Origin: CAZDCD01 sp964503885
GTDB lineage: Bacteria; Bacteroidota; Bacteroidia; Bacteroidales; UBA10428
DNA: 64,000 nt
Direction of reading: 5' to 3'
NCBI GenBank assembly: GCA_964503885.1
Contig: CAZDCD010000002.1
Coordinates: 1-64,000, forward strand
Below, piece after piece: positions 18,283 through 27,936 of the stretch. A program made the translations under genes and the position numbers. The notes beneath the pieces were generated by a model that saw only the letters and a list, made by a program, of their open reading frames with translations, ran no database searches and was not told where the DNA came from. How positions within the stretch are numbered: the first letter of the stretch is position 1; each line of letters starts with the position of its first letter.

Positions 18283-19242
18283 CTATTTTACATAATTTTC
18301 ACCCCCAACCGGCCATTGATCCGTATTCTTTTTTTTCAGGTTTTTTTTAACAAATACATCTCCCATCTGTGACAGGATAAGTCCGGTAATTACAATGATA
18401 ATTCCGGCTATCTTACCGATACTGAATTTTTCTGCGAGAATAAAGTAGGCAAACACTGCTGTAAATACAGGAATAAGATTGGCAAATACATTTGCCCTGG
18501 CAATTCCTATCCTGGAAATGCCATAAATAAAAAGGATAAAGGCTATGACAGATCCGAACAATGCCAGTTTGACAACAGGCAGAAACATCGCAAGGTGCTG
18601 AATTTGAAATTGATTTATAAATGCGTGGGCATCGGTAAGCAGGAATACAGGAAGAAAGAAGGTGAGACCGAAAATGTTCTGATAGGTTACGATCGTAAAC
18701 GGTTTATACTTCTCGGATAACTTTCTGACATAAATTGAAAAACCGATCGTGGACAATATAGCGACTGTCATGCACAAAATGCCCGTAAGGGTTGAACCGT
18801 AAGAATCGATATCGGTTTTAATAACAAGAAAAACGCCCAGAATAGAAAATAGTATGCCTAAATAATTACCGAATGTGAGTTTTTCCTTAAAATATACCCA
18901 TGCAGCAACAGGAATAATGAGGGGAATTGCTGCAATCATTAGGGACGCCAGTGTTGAAGATATATACCTGAGTCCGTAACTTTCACCGAGAAAATAAATA
19001 AACGGTTCGAACAATGTAAGGATCAGGAATTGAGGAAGATCTTTTTTCCGTATGGATTCAGGTTTTTTAACCAGAAAGGCAATGGCCAGCAATATCAGTG
19101 AAGCACAGAATAACCTCAGGGTAACTACCGTGACCGGAGTCAGCATGGGGTACACCTGTTTATACCAGATAAAAGTCAGGCCCCAGCAGACCATGGCAGT
19201 CACAATTGCAGCATACACAACCAGACGTGCTCTTAAATTCAT
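18283..19242 (-). CDS. EamA family DMT transporter
   Basis: This is a 319-residue inner-membrane protein with ten predicted helices in two EamA halves (about residues 7-140 and 152-293), the layout of the drug/metabolite transporter superfamily. Each half has the typical helix-breaking Gly/Pro pattern (LGESYGLRYISSTLASLMIA; GISRIGIARANVFANLIPV). The substrate cannot be deduced; relatives export amino acids, nucleosides or other small metabolites. The C-terminus is basic (KKNLKKKN), consistent with a cytoplasmic tail. It is transcribed away from rpoD. Confidence 0.88.
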   Translation of the reverse strand: MNLRARLVVYAAIVTAMVCWGLTFIWYKQVYPMLTPVTVVTLRLFCASLILLAIAFLVKKPESIRKKDLPQFLILTLFEPFIYFLGESYGLRYISSTLASLMIAAIPLIIPVAAWVYFKEKLTFGNYLGILFSILGVFLVIKTDIDSYGSTLTGILCMTVAILSTIGFSIYVRKLSEKYKPFTIVTYQNIFGLTFFLPVFLLTDAHAFINQFQIQHLAMFLPVVKLALFGSVIAFILFIYGISRIGIARANVFANLIPVFTAVFAYFILAEKFSIGKIAGIIIVITGLILSQMGDVFVKKNLKKKNTDQWPVGGENYVK

Positions 19243-19338
19243 GTTGAAAATTTGCGCAAAGTAAATGTATTTACAATGAGATTGTTAAAAAATATTAAAA
19301 TTTGGTTTAAATAAAATATCAACAATGAATATTCGTTG

Positions 19339-19346
19339 TATCTTTG
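19339..19346 (+). promoter_or_regulatory. Candidate rpoD promoter -7 box TATCTTTG
   Basis: An exact TAnnTTTG match followed by GCAAT lies about 200 bases upstream of rpoD in the 305-base divergent spacer (19243-19547). This would leave a long leader. Nothing else in the spacer stands out. Confidence 0.45.
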
Positions 19347-19547
19347 CAATCTGAAAATTTTCCGAAGTGTCAGGTATTTAATAACTAAATTTTGAAATTA
19401 CCAAAATATTCCTTAAATTGAAAACTAATAATTTCTGATTCAGAGTTATAGATAACAGAATATTTTGTGTGACAGGTGCAACTTTTTTATTTATTATGTG
19501 TTATTAACATGATACGTTTTAGATGAATCTAATTTTTGGAGGAAATT

Positions 19548-20408
19548 ATGAGGCAGTTAAAGATCACTAAATCAATTACAAATAGAAACAGTGATTCGCT
19601 TGAAAAATATCTGCATGACATAGGCAAAGAAGAGCTTATTACACCCGAAGAGGAAGTGGAGCTTGCCAAGAGGATCAAGATGGGTGACCAGGAAGCATTG
19701 GAAAAACTGACCAAGGCCAATTTACGTTTTGTAGTATCAGTGGCCAAACAATATCAACATCAAGGCTTAAGTCTTCCCGACCTTATTAATGAAGGTAACC
19801 TTGGGCTTATAAAAGCAGCAAAGAAATTTGATGAAACTAAGGGTTTTAAGTTTATTTCTTATGCAGTATGGTGGATAAGGCAGTGCATACTTCAGGCACT
19901 TGCCGAACAGTCGAGGATTGTGCGGTTGCCATTGAACAAAATAGGTGCGCTGAATAAAATCAATAAGACATTCTCGCAGCTGGAACAGGAACATGAAAGA
20001 GAACCCTCACCCGACGAAGTGGCCAAAATGCTGGAGCTTCCTGAAGACAAAGTCGCCAGCACTCTTGAACTTTCGGGCAGGCATCTTTCGGTCGACGCAC
20101 CTTTTCAGGAAGGTGAGGAAAACAGCCTTCTCGATGTGCTGCAGAACAACGATACACCTTCAACCGATAGCACACTGATTGACGAATCGCTGACCGTGGA
20201 AATAGAACGGACTTTAAACACCTTGCCTGAAAAGGAAAGCAGGGTAATCAGATCGTTCTACGGCATTGGCCGCAAACAAATGTCGCTTGAGGAGATCGGT
20301 GAAGAAATCGGAATTTCCAGAGAACGCACCAGGCAGATCAAAGAAAAAGCGATCAAGCATTTGAGGCAGCGTACCAAAAACAAATTGCTGCGGGCATATC
20401 TCGGTTAA
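19548..20408 (+). CDS. rpoD: Primary RNA polymerase sigma factor RpoD/SigA
   Basis: This is the housekeeping sigma factor. At 286 residues it is of the short kind typical of Bacteroidota, lacking region 1.1 and the large non-conserved insert. Region 1.2 (DSLEKYLHDIGKEELITPEEE), region 2 (NLRFVVSVAKQYQ, DLINEGNLGLIKAAKKFD, SYAVWWIRQ), region 3, and region 4 with the helix-turn-helix SLEEIGEEIGISRERTRQI are complete. The start is ATG 19548, preceded at a good distance by GGAGG; the TTG at 19536 is rejected. GGAGG is noteworthy because most genes here lack such a site. A strong terminator follows. Confidence 0.97.
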   Translation: MRQLKITKSITNRNSDSLEKYLHDIGKEELITPEEEVELAKRIKMGDQEALEKLTKANLRFVVSVAKQYQHQGLSLPDLINEGNLGLIKAAKKFDETKGFKFISYAVWWIRQCILQALAEQSRIVRLPLNKIGALNKINKTFSQLEQEHEREPSPDEVAKMLELPEDKVASTLELSGRHLSVDAPFQEGEENSLLDVLQNNDTPSTDSTLIDESLTVEIERTLNTLPEKESRVIRSFYGIGRKQMSLEEIGEEIGISRERTRQIKEKAIKHLRQRTKNKLLRAYLG

Positions 20409-20431
20409 AGTTTTATTTCCCTATATTCTGA

Positions 20432-20462
20432 AAGCCAGTTTTTTACGAACTGGCTTTTTTTT
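20432..20462 (+). terminator. rpoD intrinsic terminator
   Basis: A 9-bp stem (AAGCCAGTT with AACTGGCTT) with a 7-base loop is followed directly by a run of T, 24 bases after the rpoD stop. Confidence 0.9.
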
Positions 20463-20591
20463 ATCTTAAAAAAAGTCATCCTGCAATTAAACCTTTACCG
20501 GTTACTTTCATCTAAATGTTCAACACAAAAAAAATGGCCGTTTACCAATTATGGCCAATAATATTCAGAATAACCATTAAAACATAAAACG

Positions 20592-21488
20592 ATGAAAACA
20601 AAAAACGCTTTTACAGGATTTGTTACAATGGCAGTTTTTCTCACATTTCTACTTATTTCATGTGAAAGGAATAACCAGGATGCATTCTCAAGCGCCGATC
20701 TTGAGTTGGCTGAAGACGAAGCTTTCTCAGATGCGGTATTTGAAGACCTTATGAATGAAATTGATGCCGCAGAAACCTCCGGCACATTTAAGTCAACCTC
20801 TGAAGACTGTGGTATTGTTAGTATGGAACAATCCGATACGGTAGTAACCATAACTATAGATTTTGGAGACGGTTGTGAACAGGTTATTCAGAACAGGTTT
20901 GGCGTACCGGTCGATACTATTATGCGCAAAGGTAAGATCTTCATTCACCGGTATGGCAATTATAGGCAGCAGGGCTCATACCGTATGGTCACCCTCAACG
21001 GGTATTCGGTGAACGGAATACAGATCGAGGGCACCCGTACGATCACCAATATGGGACTTGACCAGAATCTTCATACCTGGTTTGCCCTGTCGCTTCAGAA
21101 TGGAAAAATCACTACGCCTGATGGTATTGTAATTACAAGGACTTCTGAGCGGGAACGCCACTGGGTAGCCGGAGAAGATACCGAACTGAACCCGTGGGAT
21201 GACGAATACAGGATTATGGGTACGGTTGAAGGTGTTACCGGAAATGGTGAGTCCTATATGCATACCATTGCGGATTCGCTGCAGGTGAGGCTGGCATGCC
21301 GGTTTATTGTAGGCGGACAAATTGAATTTGTGTTCGGAAACCGCGAACCGGTGGTACTGGATTATGGAATTGGCGAATGTGATGATATCGCCACGCTGAA
21401 CCGCAACGGAAACACCAGGGAGATAGCATTAAGGTTCAGAACACGTCCGATGTGGAGAAGAGTACTCAGGTACGGACAACAAAACTAG
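20592..21488 (+). CDS. Lipoprotein of unknown function
   Basis: This is a 298-residue lipoprotein: a short basic N-terminus, a hydrophobic stretch, and the lipobox LLISC with the lipidated Cys at residue 24. The next 45 residues are acidic (LELAEDEAFSDAVFEDLMNE). The rest is rich in beta-strand segments, with DFGDGCEQ and several Cys (about residues 74, 96, 237, 258) that may form disulfides. I recognise no catalytic family. It is followed by its own terminator, so it is a single-gene unit. Confidence 0.75.
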   Translation: MKTKNAFTGFVTMAVFLTFLLISCERNNQDAFSSADLELAEDEAFSDAVFEDLMNEIDAAETSGTFKSTSEDCGIVSMEQSDTVVTITIDFGDGCEQVIQNRFGVPVDTIMRKGKIFIHRYGNYRQQGSYRMVTLNGYSVNGIQIEGTRTITNMGLDQNLHTWFALSLQNGKITTPDGIVITRTSERERHWVAGEDTELNPWDDEYRIMGTVEGVTGNGESYMHTIADSLQVRLACRFIVGGQIEFVFGNREPVVLDYGIGECDDIATLNRNGNTREIALRFRTRPMWRRVLRYGQQN

Positions 21489-21506
21489 TTAGCACGGGAT
21501 CTAATA

Positions 21507-21534
21507 CCCCGCTGGTCAGCAGCGGGGTTTTTTT
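21507..21534 (+). terminator. Intrinsic terminator after the lipoprotein gene
   Basis: A perfect 8-bp GC-rich stem (CCCCGCTG with CAGCGGGG), a 5-base loop and seven T lie 18 bases after the stop of the lipoprotein gene. Confidence 0.95.
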
Positions 21535-21556
21535 ATGGATCCGGTTACACCCTGGT

Positions 21557-21691
21557 CTATTCCTGATCTTTCATTTCTTCCTGAAATTTCCGCAATTCAG
21601 CGCCGGTTAAACACGACCCGGCAATCTTTCTTTTTAATTGATCTTTTCGGATCGGATATTTGTAAGACTTTTTAATAAAGCCGATATCCAT
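21557..21691 (-). CDS. Possible small protein, 44 aa
   Basis: This is a short frame from ATG (21689-21691) to TAG with a coding-like, charged composition (IRKDQLKRKIAGSCLTG, AELRKFQEEMKDQE). Its start codon overlaps the ATG of the divergent receptor gene (CATG). I recognise no family. It could be a real small protein or chance, since the 5' region of the receptor gene must also fit here. Confidence 0.25.
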   Translation of the reverse strand: MDIGFIKKSYKYPIRKDQLKRKIAGSCLTGAELRKFQEEMKDQE

Positions 21692-23828
21692 GAAGAAAAT
21701 TTTTATACTGGCAATGATCCTATTCAGCATGCGATCGCATGCACAGACTTTAATTACAGGATGTGTAAGGGATAACGATAAAAAGCCTCTGACCGGCGCC
21801 AATATTTATATCAGGGGAACCTATACCGGGGCTACATCCGACACAAACGGGATATACAGGATAAGCACTGCAGAAAAAGATACTCAGGTACTCGTTGCGA
21901 GCTATGTGGGATATTCTGATGCGGTAAAGGCGATCATTCTGAATGGCAAGAGAATTACGGTAGATTTTCAACTGGAGGAATCATCCAGTGAGCTTGACCA
22001 GGTTGTGATCACCGCCGGCACCTTTGAGGCGGGTGATAAAAAAAGAGCTGTATTGTTAAGCTCACTCGATATTGTAACCACTGCAAATGCTGAGGGCGAT
22101 ATTTACGGTGCACTGAATATGCTTCCCGGTGCACAGACAGAAGGTGAAACAGGTAAGATTATTGTCAGGGGTGGTGAGAGCGATGAAATGAAAACATTCA
22201 TGGACGGGATGCTCATTGCCTCTCCATACACCTCAAGACTGCCCGATATTCCTGCCCGCGGAAGGTTCTCACCGTTCTTATTCAATGGCATCATGTTCAG
22301 CACCGGAGGATATTCAGCCGAATACGGTCAGGCTCTATCGTCGGTTCTGGAACTGAATACCGATGCCCTGGCCGAAAAATCCCTAACAAGCCTGTCGTTT
22401 TTGAATGTGGGCCTGGGCCTCAGTCATACACACAGAGCTCCCAATGCATCCTATACGTTCGATATAAATTATAATAATCTGGCCCTGTTTTTTGCTATGG
22501 CAAAACACGATCTCGACTGGATAAAGGTACCTGAATCGTATGGCGGAGAATTCAGGTTCAGGCAAAAGACCGGGAAGACAGGAATGATCAAAACATTTGT
22601 GTCGTATTCAAAATCAACCAGTTTATTGAATTATACCAACTATTCACGAAACACGCCGGACCGCCTGGAAAAAGAAGGTACAAACCTGTTTCAGTCTACC
22701 ACATACAATACAACACTGAATGAAAACTGGCTTCTCACTTCAGGGTTTGCATTCGGCATCTCCGGCGACAACATGAAGATCAACCGGGACAATTTGAATG
22801 ATAAGCTGAGCACCTGTCATGTTAAGCTCGGTTTTCTAAATACGGGCAATACAGCAGTGCGAACAAAATTCGGTATCGAATCATTATTTACCCGAAACCG
22901 CAGGGAATCTCTCTGGGATGAATTACCCGCTAAACGGCTTCTGCAGTTTACGGACAATCTGGCGGCCGGATATGTGGAATCGGATCTCAGGTTGCTGCCG
23001 CACCTTGCCATAAGAGCCGGTATGAGAAGTGAATATTCCACATATATACGAAAAATGAATTTTGCACCAAGGGTATCGCTGGCTTATAAAATCAGTGATA
23101 ACAGCCAGGTTTCTGTTGCCTGGGGAAGGTTTTATCAGCATGTTCGTAACGATTTCCTGCTGCTATCCGACAGCATGAAATTTGAACATGCCGCGCATTA
23201 TATCCTCAATTTTCAGGTAGCAAATAATAACAGGCTTTTAAGAATTGAAGCATACCATAAACAATACGGAAACCTGATAAAGTATCAGTACAACGACTCA
23301 GTCGGTTATTCAAATCTTTCAAATGAAGGATATGGGATTGCCAACGGTATTGATATTTTCTGGCGCGACAAGCATACATTTCAACATGCAGATTACTGGA
23401 TATCGTATTCGTTTATCGATACCAGGCGAAAATACAGGGATTATCCGATCGAAGCCGTGCCTGAATTTGTTTCAAAACACAATCTCTCGGTCGTTTATAA
23501 ATACTGGTTTACAAGGCTGGAAACCCAGTTGAGCCTGTCGTATAAGCTCAGAAGCGGACGAACATATTACAATCCTAACAATCCGGTATTTCTTACCGAT
23601 AAAACATCTTCGTTCAATGATATTAGCTTAGCAGTAAGCCATTTAACAAATGTATTCGGAAATTTTACCATAGTATACCTGTCCTGCAACAACCTGTTTG
23701 GGTTCAAGAATGTATTTGGATACCATTATGAAACAGTACCTGATGCATCAGGACTTTATCAGGCACACCCCTTACAGGCATATGCCAGACGTACGTTTAT
23801 CATCGGCATTTTTATATCAATTAAATAA
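21690..23828 (+). CDS. TonB-dependent receptor-like outer-membrane protein
   Basis: The product has 712 residues. A signal peptide ends near SHAQT, followed by a CarboxypepD_reg-like domain (GCVRDNDKKPLTGANIYI, about residues 25-105), a plug domain (LGALNMLPG-type segment and KIIVRGGESDEMKTFMDG, about 110-215), and a barrel running to the C-terminus. It is shorter than SusC-type receptors and has no STN domain. No SusD partner lies nearby. A TPR protein follows after 19 bases and a LytS/LytTR two-component pair after that. The substrate is unknown; the context suggests a regulated surface uptake or sensing unit. Confidence 0.85.
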   Translation: MKKIFILAMILFSMRSHAQTLITGCVRDNDKKPLTGANIYIRGTYTGATSDTNGIYRISTAEKDTQVLVASYVGYSDAVKAIILNGKRITVDFQLEESSSELDQVVITAGTFEAGDKKRAVLLSSLDIVTTANAEGDIYGALNMLPGAQTEGETGKIIVRGGESDEMKTFMDGMLIASPYTSRLPDIPARGRFSPFLFNGIMFSTGGYSAEYGQALSSVLELNTDALAEKSLTSLSFLNVGLGLSHTHRAPNASYTFDINYNNLALFFAMAKHDLDWIKVPESYGGEFRFRQKTGKTGMIKTFVSYSKSTSLLNYTNYSRNTPDRLEKEGTNLFQSTTYNTTLNENWLLTSGFAFGISGDNMKINRDNLNDKLSTCHVKLGFLNTGNTAVRTKFGIESLFTRNRRESLWDELPAKRLLQFTDNLAAGYVESDLRLLPHLAIRAGMRSEYSTYIRKMNFAPRVSLAYKISDNSQVSVAWGRFYQHVRNDFLLLSDSMKFEHAAHYILNFQVANNNRLLRIEAYHKQYGNLIKYQYNDSVGYSNLSNEGYGIANGIDIFWRDKHTFQHADYWISYSFIDTRRKYRDYPIEAVPEFVSKHNLSVVYKYWFTRLETQLSLSYKLRSGRTYYNPNNPVFLTDKTSSFNDISLAVSHLTNVFGNFTIVYLSCNNLFGFKNVFGYHYETVPDASGLYQAHPLQAYARRTFIIGIFISIK

Positions 23829-23847
23829 CACACTAAAATTTAACATC

Positions 23848-24519
23848 ATGAAAACAATCGGATTTGCATCAATGTTGGTATTAATTGTGGGTACTGTCTA
23901 TTCGCAGACCCAGTTTGAAAAAGCCATGAGCGATGGGCTGGATTCAATGAAAACCATGCACACCGCTGAAGATTGCCAAAGAATGGCGAACTATTTTGAA
24001 CGGATCGCAAATGCTGAGAGCGGCCAGTGGCTTCCCGAATATTATTCGGCTTATTGTAACCTTGTATTGTTTTTCAGGCAACAGGCTCCGGAAAAGGGAG
24101 AAATGATCTTGATCAACGCTGAAAACCAGATCAACCGGATCATGAAAATGGATGCTGAGGAATCGGAAATATATGCACTTCAGGGAATGCTTTACCAGGG
24201 GTATATTTTGCTTGATCCGCAAACCAATGGTCCCACGTATTCCTCAATGGCCAATGCCGCTTTTGATAAATCCACAAGCCTGGATCCGTCGAATCCGAGA
24301 GCTTATTACCTCAAAGGGTTGAATGTTTTGTATACACCGGAAGCCTATGGTGGAGGTATGAAAAGAGCATGTCCGCTTTTTCATAAAGCACAGGAACTGT
24401 ATGAAAAATTTGAAAAGAAAAACAGTCTGATGCCCGTTTGGGGCAAGGAGTCCAATGATAAGCAGTTAAACAGCTGCATCAGCGCTGAACAGGAAAACCG
24501 GGAAAAAGGTAAAAATTGA
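23848..24519 (+). CDS. Exported TPR protein of the YGGG family
   Basis: This 223-residue exported protein starts at ATG 23848 with the signal peptide IGFASMLVLIVGTVYS; the open frame begins earlier, inside the receptor gene, but lacks a signal there. It has TPR-like helices and a conserved block, YYLKGLNVLYTPEAYGGGM followed by a Phe-Lys-Ala helix and PVWG. The same block (YTPEVYGGGM, YFQPQIYGGD and PxWG) occurs in three proteins at 52518-53972, 53978-54841 and 56395-57264, so it belongs to one family. It follows the receptor gene by 19 bases. A periplasmic adaptor role is inferred, not shown. Confidence 0.75.
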   Translation: MKTIGFASMLVLIVGTVYSQTQFEKAMSDGLDSMKTMHTAEDCQRMANYFERIANAESGQWLPEYYSAYCNLVLFFRQQAPEKGEMILINAENQINRIMKMDAEESEIYALQGMLYQGYILLDPQTNGPTYSSMANAAFDKSTSLDPSNPRAYYLKGLNVLYTPEAYGGGMKRACPLFHKAQELYEKFEKKNSLMPVWGKESNDKQLNSCISAEQENREKGKN

Positions 24520-24588
24520 TCGGATGATATTCATGTTTGGAGGATCGATGGTGCAGGATGAATTTTTTTCTTGTAATTTTAGGCAGCA

Positions 24589-25620
24589 ATGAAACAACGA
24601 AATTTCTTTATAAGAGGAGTCATCGGATTTTCTATTTTGATTTCCGGGGCGTTAATAATTGCCTATCTTTTTGAAGGCAACAGCTTATTCGGATCATTCA
24701 CGCGATTTTTTAAAAATGTATCCTATGGAATGGTTTATGGATTTTTTTTCTGGCAGGGAAATGCAATCATCACACGCACTGCCGGCCGCAAACTGAACTG
24801 GAGAAAAAATCCGAGAAAAGCCAATTCGGCGACCCTTCTTTTTCTTTTAGTGTACGGTTTGGCAGTCTGCCTTGTTATTCCCTTCTTTTATTATAAGTAT
24901 GTATTTCTTGTACCTTCGGACAGTCTGTTTAGTCATGTTATAGGCAGCAGTTTTCTCGGGCTGTCGATAAATTTTGCCATTCTGGGGGCATTCTATTCAC
25001 AGTTCCTTGCAAGATATTGGATGGAATCCATCAAAAGGGAGGAAAAGCTTAAACAGGAGAATCTGACGGCACGGTATGAAGCACTGAAAAACCAGGTTAA
25101 CCCGCATTTCCTTTTCAACACCCTGAATACATTGACCGGGTTGGTTGAAAAAGACAGTAAACTTGCTGCTAAGTATATAAAAAAACTATCGGATACTTAC
25201 CGGTACGTTCTTGAACAGAAAGACCGGGAAACAATTGAGATCACAAGCGAACTGAAGTTCATCGAAGATTATATTTACCTGCAAAAGATCAGGTATGAGA
25301 ACGGACTTGACTTTCATTCGGGTATTGACGGGAAAGGATATGTAGTTCCGATGGCCATACAGATATTGGTGGAGAACGCTATCAAGCATAATATTATTTC
25401 CGACGAACAGCCATTGAAGATAGAATTGCAGGAAGATAACGACTATTTTATCGTTAAGAACAACCTGCAACTGAAAAGAAGCATACCCGGCAATTCCCGG
25501 ATAGGTTTGGAAAACCTTACCAGGAGGTATGAATACCTTTCGGCCGGAAAAGTGGAAATTATCGAAGACGGTCGCGAATTCGCGGTGAAATTACCCAAAC
25601 TTGAAATCCTGAAGTCATGA
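24589..25620 (+). CDS. LytS/YehU-type sensor histidine kinase
   Basis: The product has 343 residues: four hydrophobic segments in the first 150 residues, then a short coiled linker (EEKLKQENLTARYEALKNQ). The His_kinase domain carries the phospho-acceptor His in NQVNPHFLFNTLNTL, and the ATPase part has LVENAIKHN and GLENLTRRYEYL. There is no separate extracellular sensor domain, so the membrane segments probably sense the signal. Its TGA overlaps the ATG of the LytTR regulator by four bases (ATGA), so the pair is translationally coupled. A divergent TAATTTTA box just upstream is only a weak promoter match. Confidence 0.92.
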   Translation: MKQRNFFIRGVIGFSILISGALIIAYLFEGNSLFGSFTRFFKNVSYGMVYGFFFWQGNAIITRTAGRKLNWRKNPRKANSATLLFLLVYGLAVCLVIPFFYYKYVFLVPSDSLFSHVIGSSFLGLSINFAILGAFYSQFLARYWMESIKREEKLKQENLTARYEALKNQVNPHFLFNTLNTLTGLVEKDSKLAAKYIKKLSDTYRYVLEQKDRETIEITSELKFIEDYIYLQKIRYENGLDFHSGIDGKGYVVPMAIQILVENAIKHNIISDEQPLKIELQEDNDYFIVKNNLQLKRSIPGNSRIGLENLTRRYEYLSAGKVEIIEDGREFAVKLPKLEILKS

Positions 25621-26378
25621 ACTGCCTGATCATCGAGGACGAAAAAGTTGCAGGAGAACGACTAAAAGAACTGATCGTAAAATACGACGGTTCCGTTAAC
25701 ATAGAAGCCATTATCCAATCGGTCAAAAGCGCCCTTGACTGGCTAACGAGTAATCCTCAGCCCGATCTTATTTTTATGGATATTCAGCTTGCAGACGGAC
25801 TGAGTTTTGAAATTTTTGAAAAAACAATCGTAAATTCCCCGATAATTTTTACCACGGCTTATGAGGAGTATACCCTGAAAGCGTTTAAAGTCAACAGCAT
25901 TGATTATTTGCTGAAGCCTATTGATTATGAAGAGCTGAAAAAAGCCATCGACAGGTTCAGGAACAGTCCGTTTAATCAGCACGTATACAAGTATCCGCAA
26001 CAGGTCTTTGATAAGATACTTCATTCGTTTACCCGGGAATTTAAGAACAAGTTTGTAATTAAGGTGGGTGAACACATCAGGGTCATTTCCGGAGATGATA
26101 TTCTTTGTTTTTACAGCATGGAGAAATCCACCTTCATAAAAACAGTGAAAAACCGTGATTATTCCGTTGGCTATTCATTAGACCAACTGGAGGAACTGAT
26201 CGATCCGGCCATATTTTTCCGCATAAACAGGCAATATATTGTTTCCATTCATTCCTTAAAAGACATTGTTCAATATTCAAACAGCAGGCTTCTGGTAAAG
26301 TTACTGAACTATGAAGATAATGAGCTGATCGTAAGCCGCGAGAAAGTGAATGATTTTAAAAGCTGGCTTGAGGGCTGA
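25617..26378 (+). CDS. LytTR family response regulator
   Basis: The protein has 253 residues. A receiver domain (LIIEDEKVAGERL; phospho-acceptor Asp in DLIFMDIQLADG; TTAYEEY and the Lys in LLKPI) occupies about residues 1-120. A LytTR DNA-binding domain (about 150-250) contains FIKTVKNRDYSVGYSLDQLEE and FFRINRQYIVSI. It pairs with the kinase that overlaps its start. The likely targets are in cis, such as the receptor and TPR genes upstream, but no LytTR repeat operator was found. It ends base to base with the convergent DUF559 gene. Confidence 0.93.
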   Translation: MNCLIIEDEKVAGERLKELIVKYDGSVNIEAIIQSVKSALDWLTSNPQPDLIFMDIQLADGLSFEIFEKTIVNSPIIFTTAYEEYTLKAFKVNSIDYLLKPIDYEELKKAIDRFRNSPFNQHVYKYPQQVFDKILHSFTREFKNKFVIKVGEHIRVISGDDILCFYSMEKSTFIKTVKNRDYSVGYSLDQLEELIDPAIFFRINRQYIVSIHSLKDIVQYSNSRLLVKLLNYEDNELIVSREKVNDFKSWLEG

Positions 26379-26840
26379 TCAGACAGCCGTGTTCATGCTC
26401 AGATCTTCTTTTGTTCTAATTTCTGATTTCTTAACTGCACTGCCGTTAACTTTTGCATAGCATCTGGTAATCCTGCTGATGATTTCACTTCCTCTCTCGG
26501 AGACACTTTTGATATCAAACCGTAACACCTGAATATCCAATGATGAGAGCACATTCAATTTCTCGCAATCGCTCTCCAGGCTGAAGCTGGTATAGAGATC
26601 CTCATTCTCGAGGATAAGGGCTATTCTTTCTTCAGGGCAGTAAAAGTCAACCGTACATTCTCCAATCCTGTATTTTCTGATAAACTTCCTGCCTTTCAAT
26701 TTTTTATTTTGCAACAACACCCAAAAGTAACGCCGGGCATTTTGAAGGCCTCTTTCCTGTTCTTTTGGTTTTTCGGTCATTTTCTTTTGAAGGTGGTTAA
26801 TCATCGGGTTTAAATTAGCGTTTGAACTTTTTTCCGGCAT
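26379..26840 (-). CDS. DUF559 (Vsr-like fold) protein
   Basis: This 153-residue protein is related to the very-short-patch-repair endonuclease fold. A basic N-terminal extension (about 40 residues) precedes the DUF559 core: NARRYFWVLLQNKKLKG, KFIRKYRIGECTVDFYCPEERIALILENED, and the late VLRFDIKSV. The Asp in VDFYCPE is in the usual metal-binding position, but the family LVIELDG motif here reads ALILENE, so activity is uncertain. Its start is 2 bases from the stop of the metallo-hydrolase gene, making a two-gene unit. The biological role of the family is not established. Confidence 0.8.
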   Translation of the reverse strand: MPEKSSNANLNPMINHLQKKMTEKPKEQERGLQNARRYFWVLLQNKKLKGRKFIRKYRIGECTVDFYCPEERIALILENEDLYTSFSLESDCEKLNVLSSLDIQVLRFDIKSVSERGSEIISRITRCYAKVNGSAVKKSEIRTKEDLSMNTAV

Positions 26841-26842
26841 TC

Positions 26843-27607
26843 TTACTTCATTTTTCTTATCCTAACCTCAATGCCTGGATGTTTTAGGAGTTGAACAATT
26901 TTTTGTGTATCGGTATCTCCGAAATGATAAGGATAAAGGATTTTAGGATTAAATTTTTGAGCAGCATCCGCAACCATTTCCGGTGTCATGGTATACGGCA
27001 GGTTCATAGGAAGGAACGCGATATCGATCTTATCAAGGGTTTTCATCTCAGGAATATTTTCGGTGTCGCCGGCTATATACACCCGTTTGTCACCAAATGT
27101 CATGATATATCCGTTTCCTTCACCTTTCGGGTGGAATGGATTTCCGGCTGACCGCATATGGACAATATTGTATGCCGGGACAGCTTCAATATGTATGCCG
27201 TTTACGGTGAGGGTGTCGCCATTGTGCATAATACGCGGACCGGGCAGATTTTCAGAATTCTGATTACATTTTTCGGTACAGATCAGGGTTGTGTTTTCTT
27301 TGGTGATATGCCTGATCGCCGCCAGATCAAAATGGTCGCTGTGCTGATGTGTTACCAGTACGATGTCGGCCTTAGGCATTACTGAATAGTCTGCCTCCTG
27401 TTGGACAGGATCAATATGGATAACCTGGTTGCCGAATTCAAAAACAAGTGTGGCGTGTCCGACAAAAGTGATGATAAGATTACCTTCCGAGGTTTGAAAG
27501 GTATCTTTGCCAAATTCTTCATTATTAAAACTATTCTCCATAATACCCGGTATTAAGGTTAATAGAATAGCCAAATTCATGCGATCAAAGATAAAGTTCC
27601 TGTGCAA
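26843..27607 (-). CDS. MBL-fold metallo-hydrolase (UlaG-like)
   Basis: This 254-residue metal-dependent hydrolase resembles the UlaG/lactonase-like branch of the metallo-beta-lactamase fold. Metal-binding residues are in THQHSDHFD (HxHxDH), VYIAGDTENIP (Asp) and PYHFGD (His). The family start FVGHATLVFEFGNQVIHIDPV is clear. The N-terminus is uncertain: ATG at 27607 or 27580 gives a weak signal-like stretch (MNLAILLTLIPGI), and an internal Met at about residue 23 would remove it. It is co-transcribed with the DUF559 gene. The substrate is unknown. Confidence 0.85.
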   Translation of the reverse strand: MHRNFIFDRMNLAILLTLIPGIMENSFNNEEFGKDTFQTSEGNLIITFVGHATLVFEFGNQVIHIDPVQQEADYSVMPKADIVLVTHQHSDHFDLAAIRHITKENTTLICTEKCNQNSENLPGPRIMHNGDTLTVNGIHIEAVPAYNIVHMRSAGNPFHPKGEGNGYIMTFGDKRVYIAGDTENIPEMKTLDKIDIAFLPMNLPYTMTPEMVADAAQKFNPKILYPYHFGDTDTQKIVQLLKHPGIEVRIRKMK

Positions 27608-27936
27608 TTTAAGGAATTTAATCGAACTAAAAAACTTTAAGCCCCAATAATGAAGCGGCCTGCAAATACCCTCTCTGTATGGTATGTCCTGAACTGCAGG
27701 GTTTGGTCATGACGAAAGCGTTTGTATGCATGCTCTCAATTTTGAAGGGTAATCAGGAACCCGGTTAAGCAAAAAAACAGATACCGGCAGAAAAAGGCTG
27801 TATGGACTGCACCGGGTTCAGGAATCACGGCGAATTGGTATGCAACGAAAAGTGGATATCGTTACTTTTGTGCACTTTTTTCGTTATTTTTAGAGGCATG
27901 AAAGATTCATGAACCTGAACAATTAAACAACAAATT
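27608..27936 (+). promoter_or_regulatory. Divergent spacer with a candidate -7 box
   Basis: This 329-base spacer contains no gene that I can support. TACTTTTG at 27863-27870 is an exact TAnnTTTG match and would give a leader of about 60 bases to the aldo/keto reductase. No good -33 element is visible. Confidence 0.35.

Noticed and set aside
19536..19547. Upstream TTG start for rpoD
   Set aside because: The GGAGG site is placed for ATG 19548, and the family begins at MRQLKITK.
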